Source of the DNA: Skermanella sp. TT6
Lineage (GTDB): Bacteria; Pseudomonadota; Alphaproteobacteria; Azospirillales; Azospirillaceae
Direction: 5' to 3'
Assembly: GCF_016653635.2 (NCBI RefSeq)
Contig: NZ_CP067420.1
Coordinates: 5,482,001-5,546,000 of the forward strand
Length of the DNA: 64,000 nucleotides
Part shown: in pieces, positions 33,599-43,200 of the stretch
How positions within the stretch are numbered: position 1 is the first letter of the stretch
How the letters are laid out: each line of letters begins with the position of its first letter
Notes under the pieces: generated by a model
The model's database searches: none
What the model saw: only the letters and a program-made list of their open reading frames with translations
Told to the model about the DNA's origin: nothing
Position numbers and translations under genes: made by a program

Positions 33599-35368
33599 TC
33601 AGGCCTTCATCAGGTGCGTGGGGTTCTTCAGGTACTTGTTGACCACGGCGTCGGCCGCCCAATAGGACAGCGCGCCGACCGCGCCGGTCGGGTTGTAGCC
33701 GGCGTTCTGCGGGAACACCGAGGCGCCCAGGACGAACAGGTTGTGGGCGTCCCAGGACTGGAGGTACCGGTTGACCGCGCTGGTCGAGGGATCGGTGCCC
33801 ATCGGCGTGCCGCCCGTATTGTGGCTGGACTGATAGGGCACCGCGTCGAAATCGCCCTTGCGCGGGTTGGCCGCGATGTGGGTGGCGCCCATCGCCTTGG
33901 CGATGCCGGCGCCCTTCTCCGTCAGGAAGGCCGACATCTTCCGGTCGTTGTCGGTCAGGTTGTAGGTCATCCGGATCAGCGGGCGGCCCAGGATGTCCCT
34001 GTAGGTCGGGTCCAGGTCCAGGTAGTTGCCCCGGCTGGCATAGTTGGAGCCCTGGCAGTTCATGCTGGCGGCGCGCCGGTACCACTGCGCGGTCGCCTGC
34101 TTCCACTCCGATCCCCAGCGCGGCGTGCCCGGCGGCACCGGCCGGTTCAGGATCGGGCGGCCGTTGGTCGAGTTGAGCGCGATGTAGCCGCCGCCCAGGA
34201 AGTCCAGGTCCTTGTGGTCGAAATTGTCGCCGTTGAAGTCGTCGATCACCATCCCGAGCGAGCCGGCGCCCATGAAGGGGTTCAGCTCCTTGTCCTGGAA
34301 GAAGACGCCGACCGCGGACTGGATCTGGTGGCAGTAGTTGCGCCCCACGACGCCCTTGCCGGTGCGGGGGTCGTAGGGCCGGCCGATGCCGGAATGGAGC
34401 ATCATGTGGGTGTTGCCGAACACCCAGGCGGACAGCACGACGATGCCGGCCGGCTGCTCGATCTCCTCGCCGGTGCGCAGGTCGACATAGACGACCGCGG
34501 TGACCTTCTTGCCCGACTTGTCGTAGACCAGCCGGCTGGCGTAGCAGCGGTCGCGGATCTCGACCTTGGGCTCCTTGGCGAGCACGGGCAGCAGGGTGGT
34601 GTTGGGGCTCGACTTGGCGTTGGCCTCGCAGCCGAACCGCTCGCAGTGGCCGCAATACTGGCAGGCGCCGAGCCGGACGCCCTCCGGGTTGACATAGGGC
34701 GCGCTCATGTTGCCGGCCGGCGCCGGGAACGGGTGGTAGCCGAGGCCGGACGCGGCCTCGCCGAACATCACGCCGGCCAGCGAGGGCTTGAGCGGCTTGT
34801 TCGGATACTCGGCGCTGCGCCAGCCCTCGTAGGGGTTGCCGCCGGGATGGATCTTGCCCCGGATGTTGCCGGCCTTGCCCGACAGGCCGCACAGCTTCTC
34901 GAAACGGTCGTAATGGCCTTCCAGTTCGTCGTAGGTGACGCCCCAGTCGGCGATCAGCATGTCGTCGGGAATCTTCTTCCTGCCGTAGCGCTCGGTCAGG
35001 TGGCTGCGCAGGGTGTGGTCGCTGGGCAGGAACCGGTAGGTCTGCGCGTTCCAGTGGGTGCCCATGCCGCCGACGCCGTCGCCCGGCAGGAAGGCGCCGA
35101 ACCGGCGCATCGGCAGCGCCGCCTTGTCCGCGGAGTGGCGGAAGGTGACGGTCTCCTGCGCCGGGTCCTGCATCAGCTCCTGGCGGACCGCGAAGCGCAG
35201 CTCGTCGCGGATGTTGGGCAGGGTGAAATCGTCGCCGGGAACGCGGTTGGCGCCGCGTTCCAGCGCCACGACGTTCAGCCCGGCCTTGCTCAGTTCCCGG
35301 GCCATGATGCTCCCGGTCCAGCCCATGCCGATCAGGACGGCATCGACTTCCTTCAGTTTCTTGACCAT
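33599..35368 (-). CDS. GMC-family FAD dehydrogenase, gluconate-2-dehydrogenase-like large subunit
   Basis: The 589-residue flavoprotein starts KEVDAVLIGMGWTGSIMARE with the dinucleotide-binding GxGxxG. It continues with GDGVGGMGTHWNAQT (FAD loop) and ends SSHNTGGTPMGTD and NAGYNPTGAVGALSYWAADA, the His and Asn catalytic pair of the GMC C-terminus. It has no signal peptide of its own and probably rides across the membrane with the Tat-exported small subunit. It should oxidise a sugar or sugar acid and pass electrons to the cytochrome encoded downstream. A run of four cysteines (CQYCGHCERFGCEA) near residue 220 is notable and is known in related dehydrogenases. Confidence 0.88.
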   Translation of the reverse strand: MVKKLKEVDAVLIGMGWTGSIMARELSKAGLNVVALERGANRVPGDDFTLPNIRDELRFAVRQELMQDPAQETVTFRHSADKAALPMRRFGAFLPGDGVGGMGTHWNAQTYRFLPSDHTLRSHLTERYGRKKIPDDMLIADWGVTYDELEGHYDRFEKLCGLSGKAGNIRGKIHPGGNPYEGWRSAEYPNKPLKPSLAGVMFGEAASGLGYHPFPAPAGNMSAPYVNPEGVRLGACQYCGHCERFGCEANAKSSPNTTLLPVLAKEPKVEIRDRCYASRLVYDKSGKKVTAVVYVDLRTGEEIEQPAGIVVLSAWVFGNTHMMLHSGIGRPYDPRTGKGVVGRNYCHQIQSAVGVFFQDKELNPFMGAGSLGMVIDDFNGDNFDHKDLDFLGGGYIALNSTNGRPILNRPVPPGTPRWGSEWKQATAQWYRRAASMNCQGSNYASRGNYLDLDPTYRDILGRPLIRMTYNLTDNDRKMSAFLTEKGAGIAKAMGATHIAANPRKGDFDAVPYQSSHNTGGTPMGTDPSTSAVNRYLQSWDAHNLFVLGASVFPQNAGYNPTGAVGALSYWAADAVVNKYLKNPTHLMKA

Positions 35369-35413
35369 GTCTGCTGTCTCTACCCGTTTATTCCTTGGAA
35401 TCGCCGGCGTGGC

Positions 35414-36163
35414 TTACGAGAAGTCCGCGATCGACTGCGGTTCGGCCTCGTAGCGCTTGCCGCGGTACGTCTCGATCTTGTCGGCATAGGTCGCGGGAAG
35501 GCCCGGGTAGCCGATCATCCGCCACGACGCCATGCCGCGGTTGCCGCCATACATCGGGTCGGAGAAGAAGCCCTCCATCACCATCTGGAGCAGCGCGTTG
35601 AAGAAGGGCTTGGACCCGATCGCGGCGAACTCGGCCTTGCCCTCGTCCATCGCCTTCAGCGCCTCCGCGACCTGGGGACCGTCCAGGCCGTCCAGTTCCT
35701 TGCCGTAGGTGGCCTTGACCCAGCTGTTGGCGGCGGCGATGCCGGCCCGGAAGAACTCCAGCGGGGCCAGGGGCGACTGGTTGCCCGTTCCCGGCTGCGG
35801 CGTGCTGAACGGGCCGGACCGGTACAGCCGGGCGCCGGCGCCGTAGGCCCCGCCGAGCTGCCGGTCGATATAGGTCACGATGCCGCAGTCCGACCCCGAC
35901 GGCGACAGGTCGTCGGCCGGGATGATGGCGTCGGCGGCGGCCCCGATGAAGGCCGCTTCCGCGGCGGTCAGGACCTGCATCGGCTCCGGGACGTATTCCG
36001 GGGCGGAGGCCGCCGACGCCGCGGCCGGGGCGGGTGCCTGGGGAGCAGCTTCGGGGGCGGCGACGGCGAGGTCGGGGGCCGCGAAGGCCCCCGCGGTGGT
36101 CACGGCGGCGGTTCCCGCCGCGGCGCCGATCAGGAACCGGCGGCGGGGTAGTGCTTCGGTCAT
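35414..36163 (-). CDS. Tat-exported gluconate-2-dehydrogenase subunit 3-type protein
   Basis: The start is taken at 36163 (MTEALPRRRF), which places the twin-arginine signal RRRFLIGAAAGTAA at the N-terminus. After an Ala/Pro-rich linker comes the subunit 3 fold: FIGAAADAIIPADDLSPSGSDCG, YIDRQLGGAYGAGARLY and FFNALLQMVMEGFFSDPMYGGNRG. In the related complexes this small subunit carries the flavoprotein through the Tat pore. It leads the operon small subunit - GMC subunit - cytochrome c. Confidence 0.85.
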   Translation of the reverse strand: MTEALPRRRFLIGAAAGTAAVTTAGAFAAPDLAVAAPEAAPQAPAPAAASAASAPEYVPEPMQVLTAAEAAFIGAAADAIIPADDLSPSGSDCGIVTYIDRQLGGAYGAGARLYRSGPFSTPQPGTGNQSPLAPLEFFRAGIAAANSWVKATYGKELDGLDGPQVAEALKAMDEGKAEFAAIGSKPFFNALLQMVMEGFFSDPMYGGNRGMASWRMIGYPGLPATYADKIETYRGKRYEAEPQSIADFS

Positions 36164-36210
36164 GTCTCTGCTGGTCCTCGATAGTGTACGCGTGACTGTC
36201 CCGGCGGGGC

Positions 36211-38175
36211 TCACGCGGCCCGGATGGTGGCCAGGAACTGGCGGGCCTCGGCGCTGAGCCGGGCGGACTGGGCGGCAAGCTCGTCGGCCGACGCCACGAC
36301 GCGGGTAGCGGCGCTGCCGGTCTCGTTGGCGGCCGCGGTGACCGATCCGATGGTGGAGGAGACCTCCTGGGTGCCCTGGGCCGCCTGCTGGACGTTGCGG
36401 GCGATCTCCTGGGTGGCGGCGCCCTGCTCCTCGACCGCGCTGGAGACCGAGGCGGTGATGCCGTTCAGCTCCTGGATGCGGGCGGCGATGCCGCGGACCG
36501 CGGCGGCGGCCTTCTCGGTCTCGGACTGGATCTCGCCGACCTGGGCCTGGATGTCCTCGGTCGCCTTGGAGGTCTGGGTGGCGAGCTGCTTGACCTCCGA
36601 CGCCACGACCGCGAAACCCTTGCCGGCCTCTCCCGCCCGGGCCGCCTCGATGGTCGCGTTCAGCGCCAGCAGGTTGGTCTGGGAGGCGATCTGCTGGATC
36701 ATCTGGACGATCTCGCCGATCCGCTGGGCGGAGCCGGTGAGGCCCGACACGATGGCGTCGGTCACCCGGCCCTCCTCGCTGGCCTTCAGCGCCACCTGGG
36801 AGGCGTCGGAGGTCTGCCGGGCGATCTCGCCGATCGAGGAGGACAGCTCCTCGGCCGCGGTGGCGACGGTCTGCACGTTGGTCGAGGTCTGCTCCGACGC
36901 GGAGCTGACGGCAAGGGTCTGGCGCTGGGTCTCCTCGGCCGTGGCCGACATGGACTGGGCGGCCGTCCGCATGTCGCCGGCGGCGCTGGAGACGGCGTCG
37001 ATGACGTGCCGGACGCTTTCCTCGAAGCTGTCGGCGAGGCGGTTCATGGCGCGCCGGCGCTCGGCCTCGGCGGCGGCGCGGTCGGCTTCCTGGCGCCCGC
37101 GCAGGGTCTCGGCCTCGGCCATGGATTTCTTGAACACCTCGACCGCCTCGGCCATGGTGCCCAGCTCGTCGCGCCGGTCGCGGCCGGGGATCTCGGCGGC
37201 GGTGTCGCCCGCGGACAGGCGGCGCATCGCCTCGCGCAGCCGCTCGATCGGGCGGGTCAGGCCCCGGCCGACCATCAGCGCCATCAGGACGGCGGCGACC
37301 AGCACGGCGGCGGTGGCGGTGCCGAGATACCAGCGGGTGCCGGTCTCGACCGCGACGAAGCCGGAGATGTTCTTGACCAGCTCGACGACGGCGACGGGCT
37401 CGCCCGCGAAATTCTTCAGCTGGCCGAGATAGAGGGCCACCGGATGGCCGTCCAGCTCGGTCCGGCGCAGCATGTCGGCGCCGCCGAGCGCCGCGGCCAG
37501 CTCCTCCGGGGTCGCCAGGGTCTTCCCGGCGAGGCTGCTGCCCAGCGTGGCGAAGGCGTCTCCCTGCAGGCGGTGGACCGCGAAATCGACGCCGAACCGG
37601 GACTTGATCCCGTCGACGAAGGCCGGGCCGAAGGTGATGCCGATGTCGATCGCGCCGACGAACCGGCCGTCGCGGGTCACCGGACCGACGCTGTAGACGC
37701 CGAGATTGTCGCGGCCGGGCTCGATCCCGGTGACGCCGCGCCCGCTCTGGTTGACCAGCGCCACGGTGCGCCGGCGCTGCGAGACGTCGTCGCCGAAGCT
37801 TTTGGGATCATGGACCCGGTAGGTCGTGATCCCCGGCGGCTTGGTGAAGGACCAGGGACCCACGCCGAGGGCCTTGGACGCCTTCTGCGCCTGGGCCAGC
37901 GCGGCACCCAGCGCGTCGCGGTCGTCCCGGTCCAGGGCCTCCTGGACATCGGGAAGGTTGCCGACCACGGCGGCGACCGCGGCGGCGGTGCGGCCCTCGT
38001 ACTCGAAGGCGGCGATCACGCTTTCGTACTGAAGCAGCATCTCGCGTTCCAGGGCGAGGCTGGTGACCTCGGCCTGCTTCATCGTCGCGAAAATGCAAAG
38101 GACACCGGAGGCGACGGCCGCGGTCGCCGAAATGGCGACGACCAGCCTCATGGCGATGGAACGGATTTGAAACAT
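36211..38175 (-). CDS. Membrane chemoreceptor (Cache-MCP)
   Basis: The start is set at 38175 ([12 protein letters not shown]); a longer frame reaches 38253 but its extension is unlike protein. Domains in the 654-residue form: TM1 at about 8-30; a periplasmic Cache-type sensor at about 32-280 ([19 protein letters not shown], and [20 protein letters not shown]); TM2 at about 295-315; and HAMP ([19 protein letters not shown]). The methyl-accepting signalling domain has the tip [16 protein letters not shown]. There is no C-terminal NWETF tether. It is expected to read a small metabolite in the periplasm and control CheA. It is monocistronic. Confidence 0.92.
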   Translation of the reverse strand: MFQIRSIAMRLVVAISATAAVASGVLCIFATMKQAEVTSLALEREMLLQYESVIAAFEYEGRTAAAVAAVVGNLPDVQEALDRDDRDALGAALAQAQKASKALGVGPWSFTKPPGITTYRVHDPKSFGDDVSQRRRTVALVNQSGRGVTGIEPGRDNLGVYSVGPVTRDGRFVGAIDIGITFGPAFVDGIKSRFGVDFAVHRLQGDAFATLGSSLAGKTLATPEELAAALGGADMLRRTELDGHPVALYLGQLKNFAGEPVAVVELVKNISGFVAVETGTRWYLGTATAAVLVAAVLMALMVGRGLTRPIERLREAMRRLSAGDTAAEIPGRDRRDELGTMAEAVEVFKKSMAEAETLRGRQEADRAAAEAERRRAMNRLADSFEESVRHVIDAVSSAAGDMRTAAQSMSATAEETQRQTLAVSSASEQTSTNVQTVATAAEELSSSIGEIARQTSDASQVALKASEEGRVTDAIVSGLTGSAQRIGEIVQMIQQIASQTNLLALNATIEAARAGEAGKGFAVVASEVKQLATQTSKATEDIQAQVGEIQSETEKAAAAVRGIAARIQELNGITASVSSAVEEQGAATQEIARNVQQAAQGTQEVSSTIGSVTAAANETGSAATRVVASADELAAQSARLSAEARQFLATIRAA

Positions 38176-38684
38176 GCGCTGTATTTCCTGATCGGGCGCT
38201 GGACTGGACGACCAAGAGGAGGAGGCGTCACGGCGAAGCCAGCCGGTCGCCACCCGTTTCGGAGTTCGTCGGGCGGGATCATCAGCAGCAAATCCTTGCC
38301 GAATAAATAATAATTCAAGTGATTTGAGAAACAGTCTTTGCTTCCTGTTATTACCTTAGAAGTAATCGCAGTAGTTTTCCCAGTGCGGGATTTTCCCCCG
38401 ATGTCCATTGATCACCCAATGGGCGTACAAATCTGTGCCGAATGCACAAAAATCATGCTTGAGCCGTCTGTGCTCAGGGCTGCCGGGCAGCACCGCCCTC
38501 ATCTGAAAGTCAGAGACCGGTCGAATGAATATCATGGTAGGAAAACCGTGCGGGTTTACTTTCCATTTACCTTAATACGGAAAATGAGCCTCAAGTTCAG
38601 GATTGACACTTCCCCTCGCCCGCCTCTAATCCATTTGGTGAAAATACAGGGAACTTGTTCGTCAAAAGGGTTTCTTCGTTGGCC
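38176..38684. other. Intergenic gap with candidate promoter of the TIR/STAND operon
   Basis: No gene is seen. The region is AT-rich for this genome around 38290-38400. A candidate sigma-70 promoter, TTGACA (38603-38608), 18 bases, TAATCC (38627-38632), points toward the TIR gene at 38685 and would give a ~45-base leader. No recombination site or clear operator was found. Confidence 0.45.
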
Positions 38685-40220
38685 ATGCCAACCGTCTTCA
38701 TCAGCTACGCACGGGTCGACGACACCCTCCCTCCGAAGGGAACCGACGACGACGGATGGATCTCCTATTTCCACGAGGCGCTGAGCTACGGCCTCAAGGC
38801 TTGGGGCCGCAGCGACCTGAAGATCTGGCGCGACGCCTACGAGATCGACGGGTCCCAGGATTTCAGGAGGCGCATCGAGGAAGGGGTGGACGGCTGCGAT
38901 ATCTTCCTGGCGGTCCATTCCACGGAATATTACGAACGCGACTGGTGCCGGATGGAGCTGGAGCGCTTCCATGCCCGGACCGCCAACCCGCCGCCCGGCC
39001 GGGAATGCCTGATCAGGATCGGGATCCACGACGTTCCCCGGGACCGGTGGCCCGCCGAGTTCGACGGGCGGACCGGCTTCGAGTTCTTCAGCGGGAACAT
39101 GCAATCCGGCGACTACCAGCCCTTCTACTGGTTCGGCACCATTGCCAAGAACCTGTATCTGGAGCGGCTCAGGGAACTGGTCACCGCGATCAACCGGCTG
39201 GTGCCCCGGGCGCCCGTCGCCGGCGAAGCGGCCGGCCGGGCACCCGTGGATGCCGCCGCCAAGCCCGGCGGTCCCGTCGTCTTCGTCGCCTGGGCCGCCG
39301 CCGACATGGCGGACGCCCGGGCGCGGGTCGTGGCGGAGCTGGCGGCCCGGGGCTTCACGCCCCTGCCGCTGGAACCGCGACCGCTGCCCGACCCCGCGGC
39401 GGCGAAGCTGCTGGCGCAGCAGACCATCGACCGCGCCGAGGCGCTGGTCCACCTGATCGGCGAGCAGGAGCATATCGACGGAACCGACGGCACGGTCCAC
39501 CGGCACCTGGTTCGCCGCCAGCTGGAATGGTCGGGCTCCAGGGTCGACGAGGCGGCTCCGCCTGGAACGCCCTGCCGCATCCTCTGGCTGCCCTCCTTCG
39601 CGGGGCTGCGCGACGGCGCCGGCCGGACGGTACACCGCCCGGACGCCATGGCGCTGCTGAACCGGTTCTGCGCGCCGAGGGACAGCGACGTGCCGGAGAA
39701 CGGCGACCTGCTGACCTTCATCCAGGTCCTGACCGCGCGGCTGCGCCCCGGCGGCGACCCGGAGGCCGGCGGCGCCGGGGAAGAGGGGGACGCGCCCGGG
39801 CTGCTCGCCGTGTGGGCCGACCCGATGGACGCGACGGAGGCGGTCGCGGTCGCCCGCAGCCTGAAGGCGGAGGGCCTGAAGCCCAGGATCCCCGATTTCG
39901 ACGCCGCGGACCCGATGCACGTCCAACTGGCCGAGATCCTGCCGCTGGTATCGTCGGTCGTCATCTGCTGGCGCGACGGTCCCGCGGAGACGGTGCGCGC
40001 GCTGCTCAAGACCCTGCGCCGCCCGCGCCCACCGGGAGCGCGGAAGCGCCCCGCCCCCGCGCTGTGGCTGGTGAAGATACCCGGAAGCGCCGACGCCGAG
40101 GCGGCCAAGGCCCGGTTCTTCGACGGCGACCTGGAGGAGGCCGAGATCGACGACCCGCGCCGGGCCGCCGAGGCGCTGGGATCCCTGGTGCGGCGGGTCC
40201 GGGAAGGAGCGGCACGATGA
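38685..40220 (+). CDS. TIR-domain protein with two further Rossmann-like modules
   Basis: The ATG at 38685 gives MPTVFISYARVDD; an upstream TTG (38655) is less likely. Module 1 (about 1-180) is a TIR domain: the FISYAR strand, LKIWRDAYEIDGSQDF BB-loop, CDIFLAVHSTEYYERDWC and MELERF, with E91 as the candidate catalytic glutamate of NAD-cleaving TIRs. Module 2 (about 199-300, PVVFVAWAAADMADARARV...) and module 3 (about 375-480, GLLAVWADPMDATEAVAV...) look like further alpha/beta units of TIR or flavodoxin type without the catalytic motif. The stop overlaps the next start (ATGA), coupling it to the STAND ATPase. Likely the effector of an NTPase-gated defence system (inference). It has no membrane segments. 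Confidence 0.8.
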   Translation: MPTVFISYARVDDTLPPKGTDDDGWISYFHEALSYGLKAWGRSDLKIWRDAYEIDGSQDFRRRIEEGVDGCDIFLAVHSTEYYERDWCRMELERFHARTANPPPGRECLIRIGIHDVPRDRWPAEFDGRTGFEFFSGNMQSGDYQPFYWFGTIAKNLYLERLRELVTAINRLVPRAPVAGEAAGRAPVDAAAKPGGPVVFVAWAAADMADARARVVAELAARGFTPLPLEPRPLPDPAAAKLLAQQTIDRAEALVHLIGEQEHIDGTDGTVHRHLVRRQLEWSGSRVDEAAPPGTPCRILWLPSFAGLRDGAGRTVHRPDAMALLNRFCAPRDSDVPENGDLLTFIQVLTARLRPGGDPEAGGAGEEGDAPGLLAVWADPMDATEAVAVARSLKAEGLKPRIPDFDAADPMHVQLAEILPLVSSVVICWRDGPAETVRALLKTLRRPRPPGARKRPAPALWLVKIPGSADAEAAKARFFDGDLEEAEIDDPRRAAEALGSLVRRVREGAAR

Positions 40221-43200
40221 GCGGCGCCGGCCCCTGGTGCTCGGCGGAGCGCCCGTTCCCCGGCCTGCGGCCGTTCCAGAAGCAGGACTCCGACTGGTTC
40301 TTCGGCCGGGATGCCCAGGGCACGGCCTTGTACCGGCTGGTCCGCGAGTCCCGGTTCGTCGCCGTGGTCGGCGCGTCGGGAAGCGGCAAGTCGTCGCTGG
40401 TCAAGGCGGGACTGCTGCCGCGGCTGGAGCGCGCGTCGATCCATGGCCCGCCCTGGCACCTGTTCGAGACCCGCCCCGGCAACGCCCCGATCCGCCGGCT
40501 GTCGGAGGTCCTGGCCGGCCTCGACCCGGAAGCCCGCGGCACCCCGCCAGGGTCGGCCGGCGAGAGCGACGACCGGCGCATCGCCCGCTTCTCCGACCGG
40601 CAGGAGCGGCTGGGCCTGGCGCGCTGGGGAATCGCGCCGCTGCTGAACGGCAGGTCCGACGGCCTGGCCCGGGCGCTGGACCTCGCCCCGGACGCGTCGG
40701 CGGCCGGGCGCGTCCTGCTGGTGGTCGACCAGTTCGAAGAGCTGTTCCGGTTCGGCGAGGAGGCCGGGGGGGAGGAGCGCGCCGCCCGGCGGGAGGAGGC
40801 CCGCGCCTTCGTCGAGCTCCTGCTGCGCGGGGCGGCCGATCCCGACGGCCGGCTGACCGTGCTGGTCACCATGCGGTCCGACTTCTTCGGCGACTGCGGC
40901 CGGTTCCAGGGGCTGGCCGAGGCGGTCAGCGCGTCCCAGTACCTGGTGCCCCAGCTCGACCGCGAGTCGCTGGTCCCGATCATCCGCCGGCCGGTCGAGC
41001 GGGCGGGCGCCGGGATCGACCCGCGGCTGGTCCAGACGCTTCTGCTCGACCGGGAGGAGAACGACCGCCTGCCTGTCCTCCAGCACGCCCTGATGCGGCT
41101 GTGGTCGATCGCCGGGGAGCGCCCCGGAGTCCGCCACCTCGCCCTGGAGGATTACCGGCGGATCGGCGGGCTGGAGGAGGCGCTGTCGCGCCACGCCGAG
41201 GAGGTCCGCGGGGAGATCGAAGGCTGGCCCGGCGGCATTCCCGCCGCGGGACTGGTCGAACGCCTGTTCAAGGAACTGACCGACACCGACCGGCAGAACC
41301 GGGCGATCCGGCGGCGGCGCACGGTCGCCGAGCTGGAGGCGGTCGCCGCCGCCGGCCCGGACGGCGGCATCGACCTGGCGCGGGCGGCCGCGCTGCGCCG
41401 CGTGATCAACCGGTTCCGCGACCCGGACTGCTCCTTCCTGGTGCCGTCGCCCGTCGAGGTCCCGGAGCTTACCGGCGAGCACCAAATCGACATCGGGCAC
41501 GAGGCGCTGATCCGCCGCTGGCGGGCGATCGCCGGCGAGGCGCCGAACGCGAACGACGGCGAGGCGGAACAGTGGCGCCGGCTGGGCTGGCTGGAGCAGG
41601 AGCGGCGCGACGGCGACAGCTGGCGGCTGCTGCTCTCGGCGGCGCAGGAGTGGGACAGGACCCCGCCGGCGGGCAAGCCGGGCAAGCTGCTTCCCGAGAC
41701 CGCGGAGAGGAAGCGCTGGCGCGCCCGGGTCAGCGCGACCGCCGCCTGGGCGGACCGCCACGGCGGCGGGCTGGCGCTGGTGGACGCCTTCCTGGCGGCC
41801 TGCGAGAAGGCGCGGCTGCGCCGGCGGGCCTGGGCCCGGCTCATGGCCGGCGCGCTGGTCGCGACGGTCTGCGCCATCGTGGCGGCGGGCTTCATGGCCT
41901 TCGAAAGGGTGTCGGAGGAGCGCAACCACGCGATGGAACTGGCGCTCCGCTATTCCGACCGGCTGGCCGACGACGCGCTCCGCGAACTGGGCACCGGGGA
42001 GATCCGGGCGGCGGCGAACCTGATCGCCGAGGCCTTTCCCGACTGGGTGGACGATCCGCTCCCCTGGCGGGACACCCTGCCCCACCGGGCGCTGGAGCAG
42101 ATCCTCGCCAGCCGGCCGGCGACACGGGGAGACTGGCTGCTCGAAAAGAACGGCAACGCGGTCTTCGCGCTGTCGCCGGACGGGCGCCATGTCGCGGCCG
42201 GTTCGCTGGACAGGCAGTCCGTTTCCCTCTGGGACGCCGCGAGCCGGTCGCTGGTCTGGGAGACCCCGGAACCTCCGGAGGAGACGTTCCGGTTCCACGC
42301 CTTTCCCTCGCTCGCGTTCAGCCCGGACGGCAGTCGGCTGGCCACGCCTTGGGCCGAGGGAAAGGTCAGGGTCTTCGAGACCGCGACCGGCGAGGTGGTC
42401 GCGGAGTTCGACGGGCATGGCGGGGACGTCAACGCGGTAGCGACGAGCCCGGCGGGAGACCGCGTCGCCAGCGCGGGGGACGACCGCACCCTCCGGCTCT
42501 GGCGGATCGGCGCCGCGGACGCCGAGGCGGTGGTCCGGCACAACGCCGGGGTGACGGCCGTCGCATGGTCGCCCGACGGACGCCGGCTCGCGACCGCGAC
42601 CGAATTCGGCCTCGTCACCGTCCTCGACGTGGCCGGCCCGGAGCCGCGGATTCTGGGGAAGACCGCGCCCCGCTCGGCTTTCATCACCGCCCTGCGATTC
42701 TCGCCCGACGGCGGAACGCTCGCGGTCGGCGACGCCCGCGGCCAGGTCTTCCTCGGCCCCGTCCGGCCGGACGACCTGATGGCGGAACCCTTGGTCATCG
42801 AGGCGCATACGAGCGCGATACAGGACCTCCTGTTCACCGACGGCGGCAAGCTGCTGCTGACCGGCGGATGGACCGACGGCGCCGCCGCCTGGAACGCCGC
42901 GACCGGACAGGCGCTGGGTGTCTTCGAAGACTTCCACGGCGTCGACGTGATGGCCCAGCCGGCGGGAACCGACGATCTCGTCCTGGTCATGCATCACGGT
43001 GTCGTGGCTGTAAGGAAGCTGGACGCCCCGACTCCTCCGAAGAGCCGCCTTCGGATACCCGAGTCGAGGGCGTCGGTGATCGCCGCGGGAAAGTCGGGAC
43101 CCGTCTCGATCCGGTGGGACAGCAGATCGGGCCTGGAGTACCGGGCCGGTTCCGCAGCAGGGACCACGCAGGCGATACTGCCGAGCGGCGGTCGCAATCC

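Noticed and set aside
38756-40216. A plus-strand open frame that would make one 2104-residue protein with the STAND ATPase
   Set aside because: Its first 487 residues are a low-complexity Arg/Gly/Pro-rich shadow of the TIR gene in another frame; the TIR frame has a real domain and ends in an ATGA overlap with the STAND start.
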